The notes below the pieces were generated by a model that saw only the letters and a program-made list of their open reading frames with translations, searched no databases and had not been told where the DNA came from. Below are positions 42,451 to 50,803 of a stretch of 58,055 nucleotides of DNA, piece by piece. The stretch is from Candidatus Thorarchaeota archaeon (GTDB lineage: Archaea; Asgardarchaeota; Thorarchaeia; Thorarchaeales; Thorarchaeaceae), in contig JAEORG010000076.1 in assembly GCA_016841005.1 (NCBI GenBank), positions 1 through 58,055 of the forward strand, in the 5' to 3' direction. Every line of letters starts with the position of its first letter. The stretch's first letter is position 1. Made by a program: the position numbers and the translations under genes.

Positions 42451-43695
42451 CTATTTAGTATTCACTCGGTGATACTTTTCAAGAATGAGTAAAGCCACAA
42501 TCAAACTCACTCCTAGAATTACTGACTTTAGTATATCACCCTCAACATACCTACGGTTAGCTGGGTAGTAATCTATAGAACCTGCATCTCCTGGAATTTG
42601 ATATACACCTGTACCATTGTATTCCGACCAAGAGTTTCCGACATAGGCGGTGTTCCAGTGGTTCCCCACTCCATCGTCATACGCATTCCCCATCTCATTA
42701 TTGAAAATTAGATTGAGATAGATTAAGTTGTACTCTGAGTCAGAAGTGCAATATATCCCATAACCGGAGTTTACTGAGATAGTGTTGCCACTTATCGTGT
42801 TTGAAGTCCCATCGATGTACACACCCATTCCAGTATTTTCTGAGATTGTGTTGTCACTCAATGTGTTCGAGGATCCCCCCATGAATACACCAATGTCACA
42901 AAGTCTGATGGTATTAAACATTAACCTATTAAAAGAAGAGGAAACCAGTTCCATACCAATTTGATAACCTGTAATTGTGTTATTCGATAGTATATTATTC
43001 AAAGAGGAATCGAGATACACACGGGCTGTGGAAAGGCTATTGCCAATTACTAAGATATTCGAAGAAGCTACCAGCTCCACTCCATGGAAGATACTTGTTA
43101 TGGTATTGTCAATTATTGAGATATTCGAAGAGGAACTTATTCCAACAGCTACATTCTCACCCCGAGTGACATCTGACATAGTGTTACCAATAATCGAATT
43201 GCTATAGGAGGACCTGATACGAACAGCATATACTACCCAATCGTAATGATGTTGATTATTGAGGATATTTCTCTGAACCCTACCATTAGTCACATTATCT
43301 AAGTCAATATTTGCTGTTACAAATTCCGCAGTGATGAGACAGTCTTGTATCACGAAGAACATGTTAGTATTCGCGATAGATATACAAGATTCATCAGATG
43401 GAGAAGACATACGAGTTTCAATCTCATAATTCTCAATAAGATATGGATCTCCTGCAGTCCCACTTCCAGGAAAGCCAAGGGATTCAAAATCTGCATTTGA
43501 AGTGATAGTAATTGAGTCATGGCGCGTATAAGAAGGATTGAATTTTGTTCGTGGCCCCTTATCTTCAGTCTGTTCCTTCGATATATCAGAAACGAATGAT
43601 AGACTCCATTGAAGAGCTTTTATCGCTGGACCAACAAGTATTGCAATTAAGATGATACAAATTAGAAACTTTGCATATTTCAACCAAGAACCCAA
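42451..43695 (-). CDS. NosD-like right-handed beta-helix surface protein
   Basis: The product has 414 residues from a TTG at 43695, which has GAGGTGAT eight bases upstream, so the rare start is well supported. A signal anchor covers ~8-35. Residues ~95-330 are parallel beta-helix (PbH1/CASH) repeats of the form NxIxGNxISxxxxGxxLxxSSxN. The end of the helix reads NSWSEYNGTGVYQIPGDAG, typical of archaeal NosD-family surface proteins. A C-terminal membrane helix (ILGVSLIVALLILEKY) follows. Such proteins bind or cleave carbohydrate or carry surface structure; there is no nos operon here, so copper insertion is unlikely. Confidence 0.88.
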   Translation of the reverse strand: MGSWLKYAKFLICIILIAILVGPAIKALQWSLSFVSDISKEQTEDKGPRTKFNPSYTRHDSITITSNADFESLGFPGSGTAGDPYLIENYEIETRMSSPSDESCISIANTNMFFVIQDCLITAEFVTANIDLDNVTNGRVQRNILNNQHHYDWVVYAVRIRSSYSNSIIGNTMSDVTRGENVAVGISSSSNISIIDNTITSIFHGVELVASSNILVIGNSLSTARVYLDSSLNNILSNNTITGYQIGMELVSSSFNRLMFNTIRLCDIGVFMGGSSNTLSDNTISENTGMGVYIDGTSNTISGNTISVNSGYGIYCTSDSEYNLIYLNLIFNNEMGNAYDDGVGNHWNTAYVGNSWSEYNGTGVYQIPGDAGSIDYYPANRRYVEGDILKSVILGVSLIVALLILEKYHRVNTK

Positions 43696-43849
43696 TTCTT
43701 CGCATCACCTCACCCTCATTATATTCACTTCTAACTCCTTATCATTTACGGCAAAATACACAGCCATTAAGTTTCTCACATCCCCCTCGGAATATGACAT
43801 TTAACACATAGTAACAATATGTGACCTTATTCTGTGACCCTAAGAAGTG

Positions 43850-43866
43850 GCTTCGGTATATATACT
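43850..43866 (+). promoter_or_regulatory. Promoter (TATA box) of the micro-gene/MFS operon
   Basis: TATATATA at 43857-43864 lies about 40 bp before the first micro-gene ATG at 43897. Transcription would start near 43886 and leave a leader of about ten bases. Confidence 0.6.
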
Positions 43867-43896
43867 AAATCTGAGTGGTAATTCTTGTGAAATATT

Positions 43897-44001
43897 ATGG
43901 CTCTAGCAACTAATAACCGAAACCAACGTGCTCACAAGTACAGAGTTCAGGTCGTCAAAGCCGAGGCTCTAGCTTATGCTTTCAGAACTGTTGTGAGGTA
44001 A
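43897..44001 (+). CDS. Micro-gene A: 34-residue basic protein
   Basis: This 35-codon frame (with stop) encodes a very basic protein starting MALATNNRNQRAHKYR and ending AYAFRTVVR. It begins ~40 bp after a TATA box. Its end contains the SD (GAGGT) for micro-gene B, which starts six bases after the stop. The two products share MAL, NNR, a HK pair, and the A-x-A-x-A/F segment with a basic end, so they look like a duplication. Such coupling supports real translation. Function is unknown; RNA or membrane-surface binding is possible from the charge. Confidence 0.65.
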   Translation: MALATNNRNQRAHKYRVQVVKAEALAYAFRTVVR

Positions 44002-44007
44002 TCTCCG

Positions 44008-44103
44008 ATGGCTCTGGTAAAGAACAATCGAACCTCACACAAGAAGGCTATTCGTCCTGCGTTATCAACACAGGCCATTGCCTTCGCTTATCTAAGGAGA
44101 TAA
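44008..44103 (+). CDS. Micro-gene B: 31-residue basic protein
   Basis: This 32-codon frame encodes MALVKNNRTSHKKAIRP followed by a short Ala-rich stretch ending AFAYLRR. It is a paralogue of micro-gene A by shared start, NNR, HK and C-terminal AFAY/YAFR motifs. Its final codons AAGGAGATAA form the SD for the MFS gene, which starts five bases after the stop at a TTG. Either this is a leader peptide that couples translation of the transporter, or it is a separate small protein made with it. No database family comes to mind. Confidence 0.65.
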   Translation: MALVKNNRTSHKKAIRPALSTQAIAFAYLRR

Positions 44104-44108
44104 TCTTC

Positions 44109-45479
44109 TTGGCTAAGGTTGAATCCCACGATGCTGGCTTAAATAATAAGCCTGGATTTTCAACAATCCTCCATCGGCCAGATTATCTCCGTTTATGGAC
44201 AGGACAGGTTGTATCAAATGTAGGGACTGCGATTAGTTCTCTAGCATTACTATTCTTTGCTTACTATTTGACCCAATCTGCACTATCAATGGCAATCCTT
44301 GCAATGGTACGAGTTGCACCAGTGGTCCTCTTCTCCGGTTTTATTGGTGTATATGTAGATAGATGGGATCGAAAGAAGATAATGGTGGCTTCAGATGCCA
44401 CACGGACAATTCTCATACTACTCATTCCGCTTTCCATCTATCTTCCATCAAATGTACCAACAATATATTGGGTCTATCTCCTGACTTTCCTATACGCATC
44501 TGCTGATGCATGGTTCTACCCTGCAAGGAACGCTGCTTTACCCAATATTGTCGAAGGTGAGGAATTAGTCACTGCAAATTCTCTATCTCAGATGACTTTC
44601 CAAGTTGTGCAACTCACCATCCCCCCTCTTGGAGGTGTGTTAATCGCTCTTCTTGCACCTGACTATTTCCTTGCCTTCGCTCTCAACGCTCTGACATTCA
44701 GTATATCTGCAATCCTACTGAAAGGAATCAAGACTGATTTGACTCCTATCAGATCAATTAGTCAGAAAGAATCCTTAAGAGGTCAGATTTCTGCAGGTGC
44801 AAAACTTGTAGCGGGAAATTCAATTCTCAGTTTCCTCATCGTTTTTGCTATACTCCTAGCAGTATCCTCCGGTGTACTAAACGCTCTCATGATTCCACAT
44901 ATAGAAGGAGGAATTGGACTGAATGAAGCTGAAATCGGAATAATGATGGGAGTAGGTGCGGGGATTGGAATCGTTACTGCCTTTATCATTGGAAAGAACT
45001 CAGACATCAAACATCCCCTAACACTCATTTCTCTTGCAGGTGTAATTGCCGGCGTTTCAGTAATTGGATTTTCAGTTGCTGATGGATTTCTTACTGTAGT
45101 GTTGTCTTGGTGTCTCATTGCATCAGTTGATGTCATGCTAAATATTCCACTTATGACCCTATTACAAGAGCTTGTTGAGGATGAAATGAGAGGTAGAGTA
45201 TTTACACTTCTTAGTACTGCATTTACCTCCTTCCAAATTATAGGAATGGGACTTGGAGGTGTGTGGGCGGAAGCAATTGGATCAACAGTCATTCCTATAC
45301 TTGCGTCAGGCCTTGGATTTCTGATAGTATCATTACTTGCAATGACCTATCTCAGAAAAGCTCACCTACACGACAAACTTCACATGATGCTGAGTGCTTC
45401 AATCTCGGAGAATCAAAATGTTGCTAGAACCACCGAGAATGAAATCTCAGAGACTCTGATCGTAGAAAAAGAACGGTAG
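44109..45479 (+). CDS. Major facilitator superfamily transporter
   Basis: The product has 456 residues from a TTG with AAGGAGA seven bases upstream, overlapping the end of micro-gene B. Twelve membrane helices are visible. The loop between helices 2 and 3 has the MFS motif A form (GVYVDRWDRKKIMVASD). The layout resembles the MFS_3/enterobactin-exporter-like branch (begins FxxxLHRPDYLRLWTGQVVSNVGTAISSLAL). It probably exports small molecules by proton exchange. A ~40-residue hydrophilic tail follows the last helix. It is the third gene of the TATA-led operon and converges with scpA over a strong hairpin. Confidence 0.93.
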   Translation: MAKVESHDAGLNNKPGFSTILHRPDYLRLWTGQVVSNVGTAISSLALLFFAYYLTQSALSMAILAMVRVAPVVLFSGFIGVYVDRWDRKKIMVASDATRTILILLIPLSIYLPSNVPTIYWVYLLTFLYASADAWFYPARNAALPNIVEGEELVTANSLSQMTFQVVQLTIPPLGGVLIALLAPDYFLAFALNALTFSISAILLKGIKTDLTPIRSISQKESLRGQISAGAKLVAGNSILSFLIVFAILLAVSSGVLNALMIPHIEGGIGLNEAEIGIMMGVGAGIGIVTAFIIGKNSDIKHPLTLISLAGVIAGVSVIGFSVADGFLTVVLSWCLIASVDVMLNIPLMTLLQELVEDEMRGRVFTLLSTAFTSFQIIGMGLGGVWAEAIGSTVIPILASGLGFLIVSLLAMTYLRKAHLHDKLHMMLSASISENQNVARTTENEISETLIVEKER

Positions 45480-45486
45480 AGTCTTA

Positions 45487-45524
45487 GGGGATTTGTGACC
45501 ATCGAGCCATTTGGTCACATCCCC
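45487..45524. terminator. Bidirectional hairpin between MFS gene and scpA
   Basis: GGGGATTTGTGACC (45487-45500) pairs with GGTCACATCCCC (45513-45524), leaving two unpaired T in one arm and a 12-base loop. It lies between two convergent stop codons. Confidence 0.75.
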
Positions 45525-45530
45525 ACCTTC

Positions 45531-46169
45531 TTATTCTGGTTTTCTTATTTTCTTAGTTTCAGGGAAATATTCCAAACGACCTCTTGAGATTAAAATCACC
45601 ACATAGAGAAACCGTTTAAGGAACAACTCAAAGTCATCAGTTTCAATAACATGTGCTAATGATACTGTCTTATTCTTCGGAATTTTTTTCGCAAACTTTT
45701 CCAAATCTGCAAGGAATACTGAATCCTGAGAAGCAAACTCATAATCTTCCGGAACTCCCGACAGGGTAGGAATCGGGTCTTCAACAGGTATCTGACTCAA
45801 AGCATCGATGTGTTGAGATATTCTTTCAAGGGATTTTGTTAATCCCTCATGTTCTAATCTGGTCATTTTCAAAGGTTGTTTGTAAAGAATCAGTTTACTG
45901 AGATTTCGAGGACTTATATTCTTCAATCTATCAACATAGAGTTCCGGCGCGGCGAGGACCTTAGCCAATTCTTGGACACGAGTCACTTTAGATTGTAGAA
46001 TGTCGTTTAACATTTCATCGATATCCAATCGAGAGTCAACTTCAGCCGCAATGGATCGCAATTCTTGGTAGGCATCACTTAATTCAACATCCAAAGGATC
46101 TGTTTTTCCTTTTTCCATTAAGTCTACTAGTTTTTGAACCCGTGACAGGAGTTTCTTTGATGTTGCCAT
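45531..46169 (-). CDS. scpA: Kleisin subunit ScpA of the SMC complex
   Basis: This 212-residue protein has the kleisin plan. The N-terminal helical domain has the ScpA-type LLSRVQKLVDLMEKGKTDPLDVELSD at residues ~7-32. A linker region leads to a C-terminal winged helix with TVSLAHVIETDDFELFLKRFLYVVILISRGRLEYF, matching the ScpA end of the form FLALLEL-xx-RG. It bridges the two SMC heads and recruits KITE proteins. It is the last gene of an AAA-smc-scpA operon, 12 bases after smc. Confidence 0.85.
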   Translation of the reverse strand: MATSKKLLSRVQKLVDLMEKGKTDPLDVELSDAYQELRSIAAEVDSRLDIDEMLNDILQSKVTRVQELAKVLAAPELYVDRLKNISPRNLSKLILYKQPLKMTRLEHEGLTKSLERISQHIDALSQIPVEDPIPTLSGVPEDYEFASQDSVFLADLEKFAKKIPKNKTVSLAHVIETDDFELFLKRFLYVVILISRGRLEYFPETKKIRKPE

Positions 46170-46181
46170 TTTATTATCCCT

Positions 46182-49100
46182 TTATTGATCTACAAACCTT
46201 GGGCTTTCAATAATCACGGATGGTTCCTTTCCACTTGGTGATACTACTCCTAGGCGTCTATCTGCATTCTTTAGCAAGTGTGTGCTTTTTGCAGGTGTAA
46301 ACAATATGAACTGGCTTCTCCTCGAAGAGTCATGAAGCAATCTACTCACAAGCTCCGTATTGGTTGCATCAAGAAATGTGTCGATTTCATCCATTGCATA
46401 AACTGGTGCTGGATTGAATCTCTGAAGGGCAAGAATCAGTCCTATTGCAATGAGTGACCTCTCACCACCAGAACCTGCACTCAAATCACCAAACTCTTCC
46501 GTCTTGATTCTAGTTCTGAATTCCACCCCGTACACTTGGTTAGTAACATTCAGATTGAATTTGATTTCTCCTGCGAACCGTACTGTTTGGAGGATGTTGT
46601 TGATTTCTGTTTCTACCTTGCTCAAGACTTCATTCATTCCATCATGATACTGTTTCCGAATATCTTTCACAGTTTCTTCTGCTTCTGAAAGTTCTTTTTC
46701 AATAATCTCGACTTTCTCAGTGAGTTCAGCAAGTTGATCCTTCAGTTTGGTTTCTGTGTGTGCTACTGTTTCTGATACATCTCTATACTCTTCTAGTTGA
46801 TGTCTTACTCTAAGGAGGTCATCTCGTACAACATCAATTTCTCTAACCTTATCAGGGCGTTTCTTTTTCCTGAGTTCTCCACGAATTGAATCACGTTGAT
46901 GTTGGAAATTCTCAAGTTGCCGCTTTGAATGTATGACTTGAATTTTACTATCTTTAACCGATAGGTTCAATTCTAAAAGCCTTTCACTGAGCTGACGAAT
47001 TTCTCCACGTGCCTCCCCTTGTTGAGCCACAAGCTCATCATATTGTGAACGTGTGTTCTCTAAACCTGTACGTAGCGATTCGATGAGTTCAACAATCTTA
47101 CTTCCTTTGCTCTTGGATGATGAAATCTCCTCTCGTAACTCAACAGCTCTTTCCGATAGCATCTTTGTGTTCTCTTCTAAACTCCGGAGTTCCTGTCGTT
47201 TTGAGAGTTCATCATTCTGGGTTATCTGCAATCTAGAATCAATTTGATTCAACTCTTCTCTTAACTTCCGATATTTCATTCGGAGTGCGGATTGTTGTCC
47301 GACTAATCTGCTTCTTTCTGGAGGTTGTGTACTGTCTAATTTCTTCAAAGATCTCTCAGCTTTTCCAAAATCCAATTGTAGCTTCTTTATCTCATCATCA
47401 AGTGCTACTATACGTTCTTCTTGTGATGGTATTATCTCTCGAAGTTTCTTTCGACGTTCCCAAGTTCCACTCCACCGAGTCAGTTGGCTCATCAAATCCA
47501 TTACTTCTTCTCGTTCGCGAGCAACTTCCTCAATACGCCCAATGATATCTGTCATCTGATTACGTGCAATGACTAATTCTGATTCTGCAGATGCCAGTCT
47601 TGTTTGTAAGGGGGCAGTCGCAATAACTCCACTCGGTTCCCGTTTTGGATGGCTAATAATCCTAAATTCTGATGGTTCAACTAGTTGGCCATCTATAGAT
47701 ATAGCATGAAGATTTTCCCTTTGTGCTGTTCTCGTTGAAGTCTGAGTGTCTTTTGTTACAACATAATCTCCGAAAGCCGCCCGCATCTTAGAAACCAATG
47801 CTGGGTCTAAACCAATCAAATCCCAGAGATACCCAACAACTCCTTTCCATGAAGGAAGTGGCTTTTCCTTCTTCAAAGATTTTGGATTCCTGATTAGAAT
47901 AATTGGTGATGGTGCATCAATTTTATCTCGTAGACGATGTAAGAGTGCAAACTCTGCTTCATCCTCAACAATAAATGAGAACGCTAAGTTCCCAGGAAAA
48001 ATTGCTTCTAACGTACTAGCAAATTCATCCTTTGTGGTGAGGACTTCTACAATTGGCCCCATTACATTCTCTAGATTGTGTTCAGATATTGCTGTCTTGA
48101 GTTCCATTACACTGTCTGGAATACGTTTTGCACTCTCTGTCAATCGGAGTCTTATGTCATCTATCTCTTTTTGAAGCTGAGATACCTTTGTTGCTGATTG
48201 AAACCTTCTTTCATTGAGAGAAGATATTTCTCTCTCCACTTGTCCCTTCTTTCTTGCCAGTTCTTTTTCATCCGTTCCCTCAAGGGTCGTCCAGATATGA
48301 CCCCATTTACCCTCGATTGCCTGAAGTTCAGCTTCATCATTCTGTAGCTTTTCTTGCAAGCTCCTGAAAAGCAAATCCTTGCCTTTGATATCTGCTTGTA
48401 ATGCTCTGTAAGTCCCTAAGACACTAGAACGTTTAGCATTCCATTCTGCAAATGCAGCAAGTGCATTCTCAACTTTTTCTCTCTCTTCCTCTACCTGATC
48501 TAGCTCAATTCCAATCTGTCTTTGTTTCTCAAGTACATGTTCTTTTGCAGAACCTATTCTTCTAAGGTCTTCATGCATTTTACCTGTACGCCGTTTCTCA
48601 GTATTGATTCTTTTCTCAAGTTCCCTTATTTCATCAAGAACTTGTTTTGTATCTCCCTCAATCTTAGTGAGTCTACGCTCTTCTTCATCTATTCTTGCTG
48701 AGATTCCCCCCATCTCTCTTTGAAGGCTTGAGGCATCTTTTTCTAATTCACCAACGTCATGTTCCCCCTTCTCAACTTGATCCTCTAAAGCAACTATCTC
48801 ATCGAGAACTTTACTTAATCCTCGTTCTTTTTCTTCAATATCGGAACGTATCTTTTCAATATTCATGGTCAAATCATCGAGAGTGGCCCATTTCACTTCA
48901 ATATCCAATACTTTCTCTTGTTTCAATAACTCTCGTTTTCGTTGGAGACGCTCTATGTCGCCTTGCAATAGTTCAAGTTCCCTCTCGACAACTTGAGCTT
49001 CACTTGTTGCGGTAATCAGTCGCTCCCTGCTATGATGGACTTTTGTTTCTTCAAGGTAGATTCTATCGCGTAATATGCTTAGTCCTGTACCTTCCTCCAC

Positions 49101-49553
49101 AAGTTTCCTTACTTCTATTGGGTCCATATCACGAATCGCATTAATCCTTTCTTGGGGCATGAACACAAGAGGATTATCAATATCAAATCCCAAGTCACTC
49201 ACGAGACTCTGAAGCTCAGCTGCTTTCACTCGTTTTCCATCGATATATGATCGAGGTATTCCATCACGACTAATTCTTCTCTGAAATCTACGTGTCTGAC
49301 CGTTCACCCTCGCAACAACTTCAACCTCAGCTGAGCTTGAACCATGTCGAATAAAGTCACTCCATTTAGAATACCGATTCTCTCTTTGATTAGAACCTAG
49401 AGCGAATTTTATTGCATGAAATATTGATGTTTTTCCTGAACCATTCGGTCCCACAATGACAGTCAAACCTGAATCAAACTCTACATGTCCTTCGTAAAAG
49501 GACAGGAAGTTCTTCAGATCTACCGATTCTAAGTGGGTATCGAATTTTCTCAA
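46182..49553 (-). CDS. smc: Chromosome segregation ATPase SMC
   Basis: The 1,123-residue product is slightly short for an SMC but complete. Walker A is GPNGSGKT (35-42). Long coiled coils cover ~165-480 and ~655-960, with a hinge at ~485-650 (LENVMGPIVEVLTTKDEFASTLEAIF). The C-terminal head has the signature AGSGGERSLIAIGLILALQ and Walker B VYAMDEIDTFLDATN near 1040-1080. The signature region reads LSAGSGGERS, a little different from the common LSGGEKS. SMC dimers with kleisin compact and segregate DNA. The gene starts four bases after the pseudo-AAA gene ends. Confidence 0.95.
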   Translation of the reverse strand: MRKFDTHLESVDLKNFLSFYEGHVEFDSGLTVIVGPNGSGKTSIFHAIKFALGSNQRENRYSKWSDFIRHGSSSAEVEVVARVNGQTRRFQRRISRDGIPRSYIDGKRVKAAELQSLVSDLGFDIDNPLVFMPQERINAIRDMDPIEVRKLVEEGTGLSILRDRIYLEETKVHHSRERLITATSEAQVVERELELLQGDIERLQRKRELLKQEKVLDIEVKWATLDDLTMNIEKIRSDIEEKERGLSKVLDEIVALEDQVEKGEHDVGELEKDASSLQREMGGISARIDEEERRLTKIEGDTKQVLDEIRELEKRINTEKRRTGKMHEDLRRIGSAKEHVLEKQRQIGIELDQVEEEREKVENALAAFAEWNAKRSSVLGTYRALQADIKGKDLLFRSLQEKLQNDEAELQAIEGKWGHIWTTLEGTDEKELARKKGQVEREISSLNERRFQSATKVSQLQKEIDDIRLRLTESAKRIPDSVMELKTAISEHNLENVMGPIVEVLTTKDEFASTLEAIFPGNLAFSFIVEDEAEFALLHRLRDKIDAPSPIILIRNPKSLKKEKPLPSWKGVVGYLWDLIGLDPALVSKMRAAFGDYVVTKDTQTSTRTAQRENLHAISIDGQLVEPSEFRIISHPKREPSGVIATAPLQTRLASAESELVIARNQMTDIIGRIEEVAREREEVMDLMSQLTRWSGTWERRKKLREIIPSQEERIVALDDEIKKLQLDFGKAERSLKKLDSTQPPERSRLVGQQSALRMKYRKLREELNQIDSRLQITQNDELSKRQELRSLEENTKMLSERAVELREEISSSKSKGSKIVELIESLRTGLENTRSQYDELVAQQGEARGEIRQLSERLLELNLSVKDSKIQVIHSKRQLENFQHQRDSIRGELRKKKRPDKVREIDVVRDDLLRVRHQLEEYRDVSETVAHTETKLKDQLAELTEKVEIIEKELSEAEETVKDIRKQYHDGMNEVLSKVETEINNILQTVRFAGEIKFNLNVTNQVYGVEFRTRIKTEEFGDLSAGSGGERSLIAIGLILALQRFNPAPVYAMDEIDTFLDATNTELVSRLLHDSSRRSQFILFTPAKSTHLLKNADRRLGVVSPSGKEPSVIIESPRFVDQ

Positions 49554-49557
49554 ATGG

Positions 49558-50628
49558 TTACCTTCCCATCATTCTGTTAAGCCTGTCACTCGTTCGTTTT
49601 GCGCGCATCAACCTAGTTAGTCGATCTTCTGAATTTCCTGGAAGTAAGAATGGATATTTGCTGAGAAACTCTCTATCCTCAGGTGTCAGCGGCATATCGT
49701 TGTTCAATGTTTCAATGATGCGTTGTGTCCCTTGAAAATCATCACCTACTGCCATGAGATAGAGCTGGTCAAGGAAGTCTTCTGGATATTCTTTACTAAC
49801 TGACTCTGGGGAAGGAGAAAATTCTCCTCTTGCAGTCCGTACTATGCTTTCATGAGTTTCAAGACGAGAGAGCCCGTGCACACCGCTTCCAGCAATTATC
49901 TGTTCAAGCTTAATCCTAGGTAATGGTTCTGAGCTCTCTGGAACATCAGTAAGAAGACTGATACATAGATGTTGAATGTCGGAGAAACCCCATCCATCTG
50001 TTATCTCTCCAAGCAATGATGGATCCAAATCCTTCCTACCCTCTAAGAGTGTTTCAAACACTCGAACCCTCTCAGATAGATGTGGTGCTGGAAAGATATA
50101 AACTCGGTCAAAAACTGTTAGTAGGTCTCGCTCAATTTTACTTGGATTAGTAGTAGAACATATGATTAGAACTTCATTATCATCCCATGATAACTCTTTG
50201 AATGAATTGTAGAGGATTGACGCATGTTTAGTACCTGCATGACCTAGAATGTCCAATTGTTCTAGGTAAAGTACTACTGGGGGATTTCTCTTTGCAAATT
50301 CAACAGATGTATGTAGAATTTCTGAAATTTTATCTGTACCTCCAACTAATGCACTCATCTGAAGTCTAAGTAACTTCGTTGGAACTTCTGCGGCAATATG
50401 AAACACGAATGTATCAAAATCAGTGCCCGGAGGTCCTACTAATAGGACTCTTCCTCCAAATTGTAATCCCTTTTTCCCAAGGGTTTCTTTCATCGATGGA
50501 ATACCAGAAATTATTGAATGGAATAATTCCGCCTTCTCAAGCACAGAGGGTTGATTGAATCGTTCAGTCGGAAGGTCCTCTGGATCTTGAAGTTTAATGA
50601 CTTCGCTCATTATGTCTTCTCTACTCAA
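49558..50628 (-). CDS. AAA+ ATPase-like protein with degenerate Walker motifs, in the smc operon
   Basis: The product has 356 residues from a TTG at 50628, which has GGAGGG six bases before; an ATG at 50610 would shorten it by six. It has an AAA+ fold with FGGRVLLVGPPGTDFDTF at 58-74 where GPPGTGKT is expected, so the P-loop Lys is missing. VVLYLEQLD (118-126) replaces the usual hhhhDExD, so the catalytic DE pair reads EQ. A sensor-1-like STTNPSKIERDLLTVFDRVYIF and a lid domain follow. ATP hydrolysis is unlikely; a structural or regulatory role in the SMC complex is inferred from the operon (four bases before smc). Confidence 0.8.
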   Translation of the reverse strand: MSREDIMSEVIKLQDPEDLPTERFNQPSVLEKAELFHSIISGIPSMKETLGKKGLQFGGRVLLVGPPGTDFDTFVFHIAAEVPTKLLRLQMSALVGGTDKISEILHTSVEFAKRNPPVVLYLEQLDILGHAGTKHASILYNSFKELSWDDNEVLIICSTTNPSKIERDLLTVFDRVYIFPAPHLSERVRVFETLLEGRKDLDPSLLGEITDGWGFSDIQHLCISLLTDVPESSEPLPRIKLEQIIAGSGVHGLSRLETHESIVRTARGEFSPSPESVSKEYPEDFLDQLYLMAVGDDFQGTQRIIETLNNDMPLTPEDREFLSKYPFLLPGNSEDRLTRLMRAKRTSDRLNRMMGR

Positions 50629-50803
50629 TATGCACCCTCCGGCAATGCAAGGTCGATGTAAAAATGAAACCATATTATCCCTTCGGACTATGATTTTTTT
50701 CCGCGCCTTTCAATAATTCCGAAGAGATTCTTGATGATTCGCGCGTTTACAGTAGTAGCCTTAAGGTCTCATGTCCTGATTTTGGTGCTCGAGCTGAATC
50801 CTA

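Noticed and set aside
42451..43695. Assignment as copper-insertion protein NosD
   Set aside because: Beta-helix repeats are shared by many archaeal surface proteins, and no nosZ or other nos gene is present.
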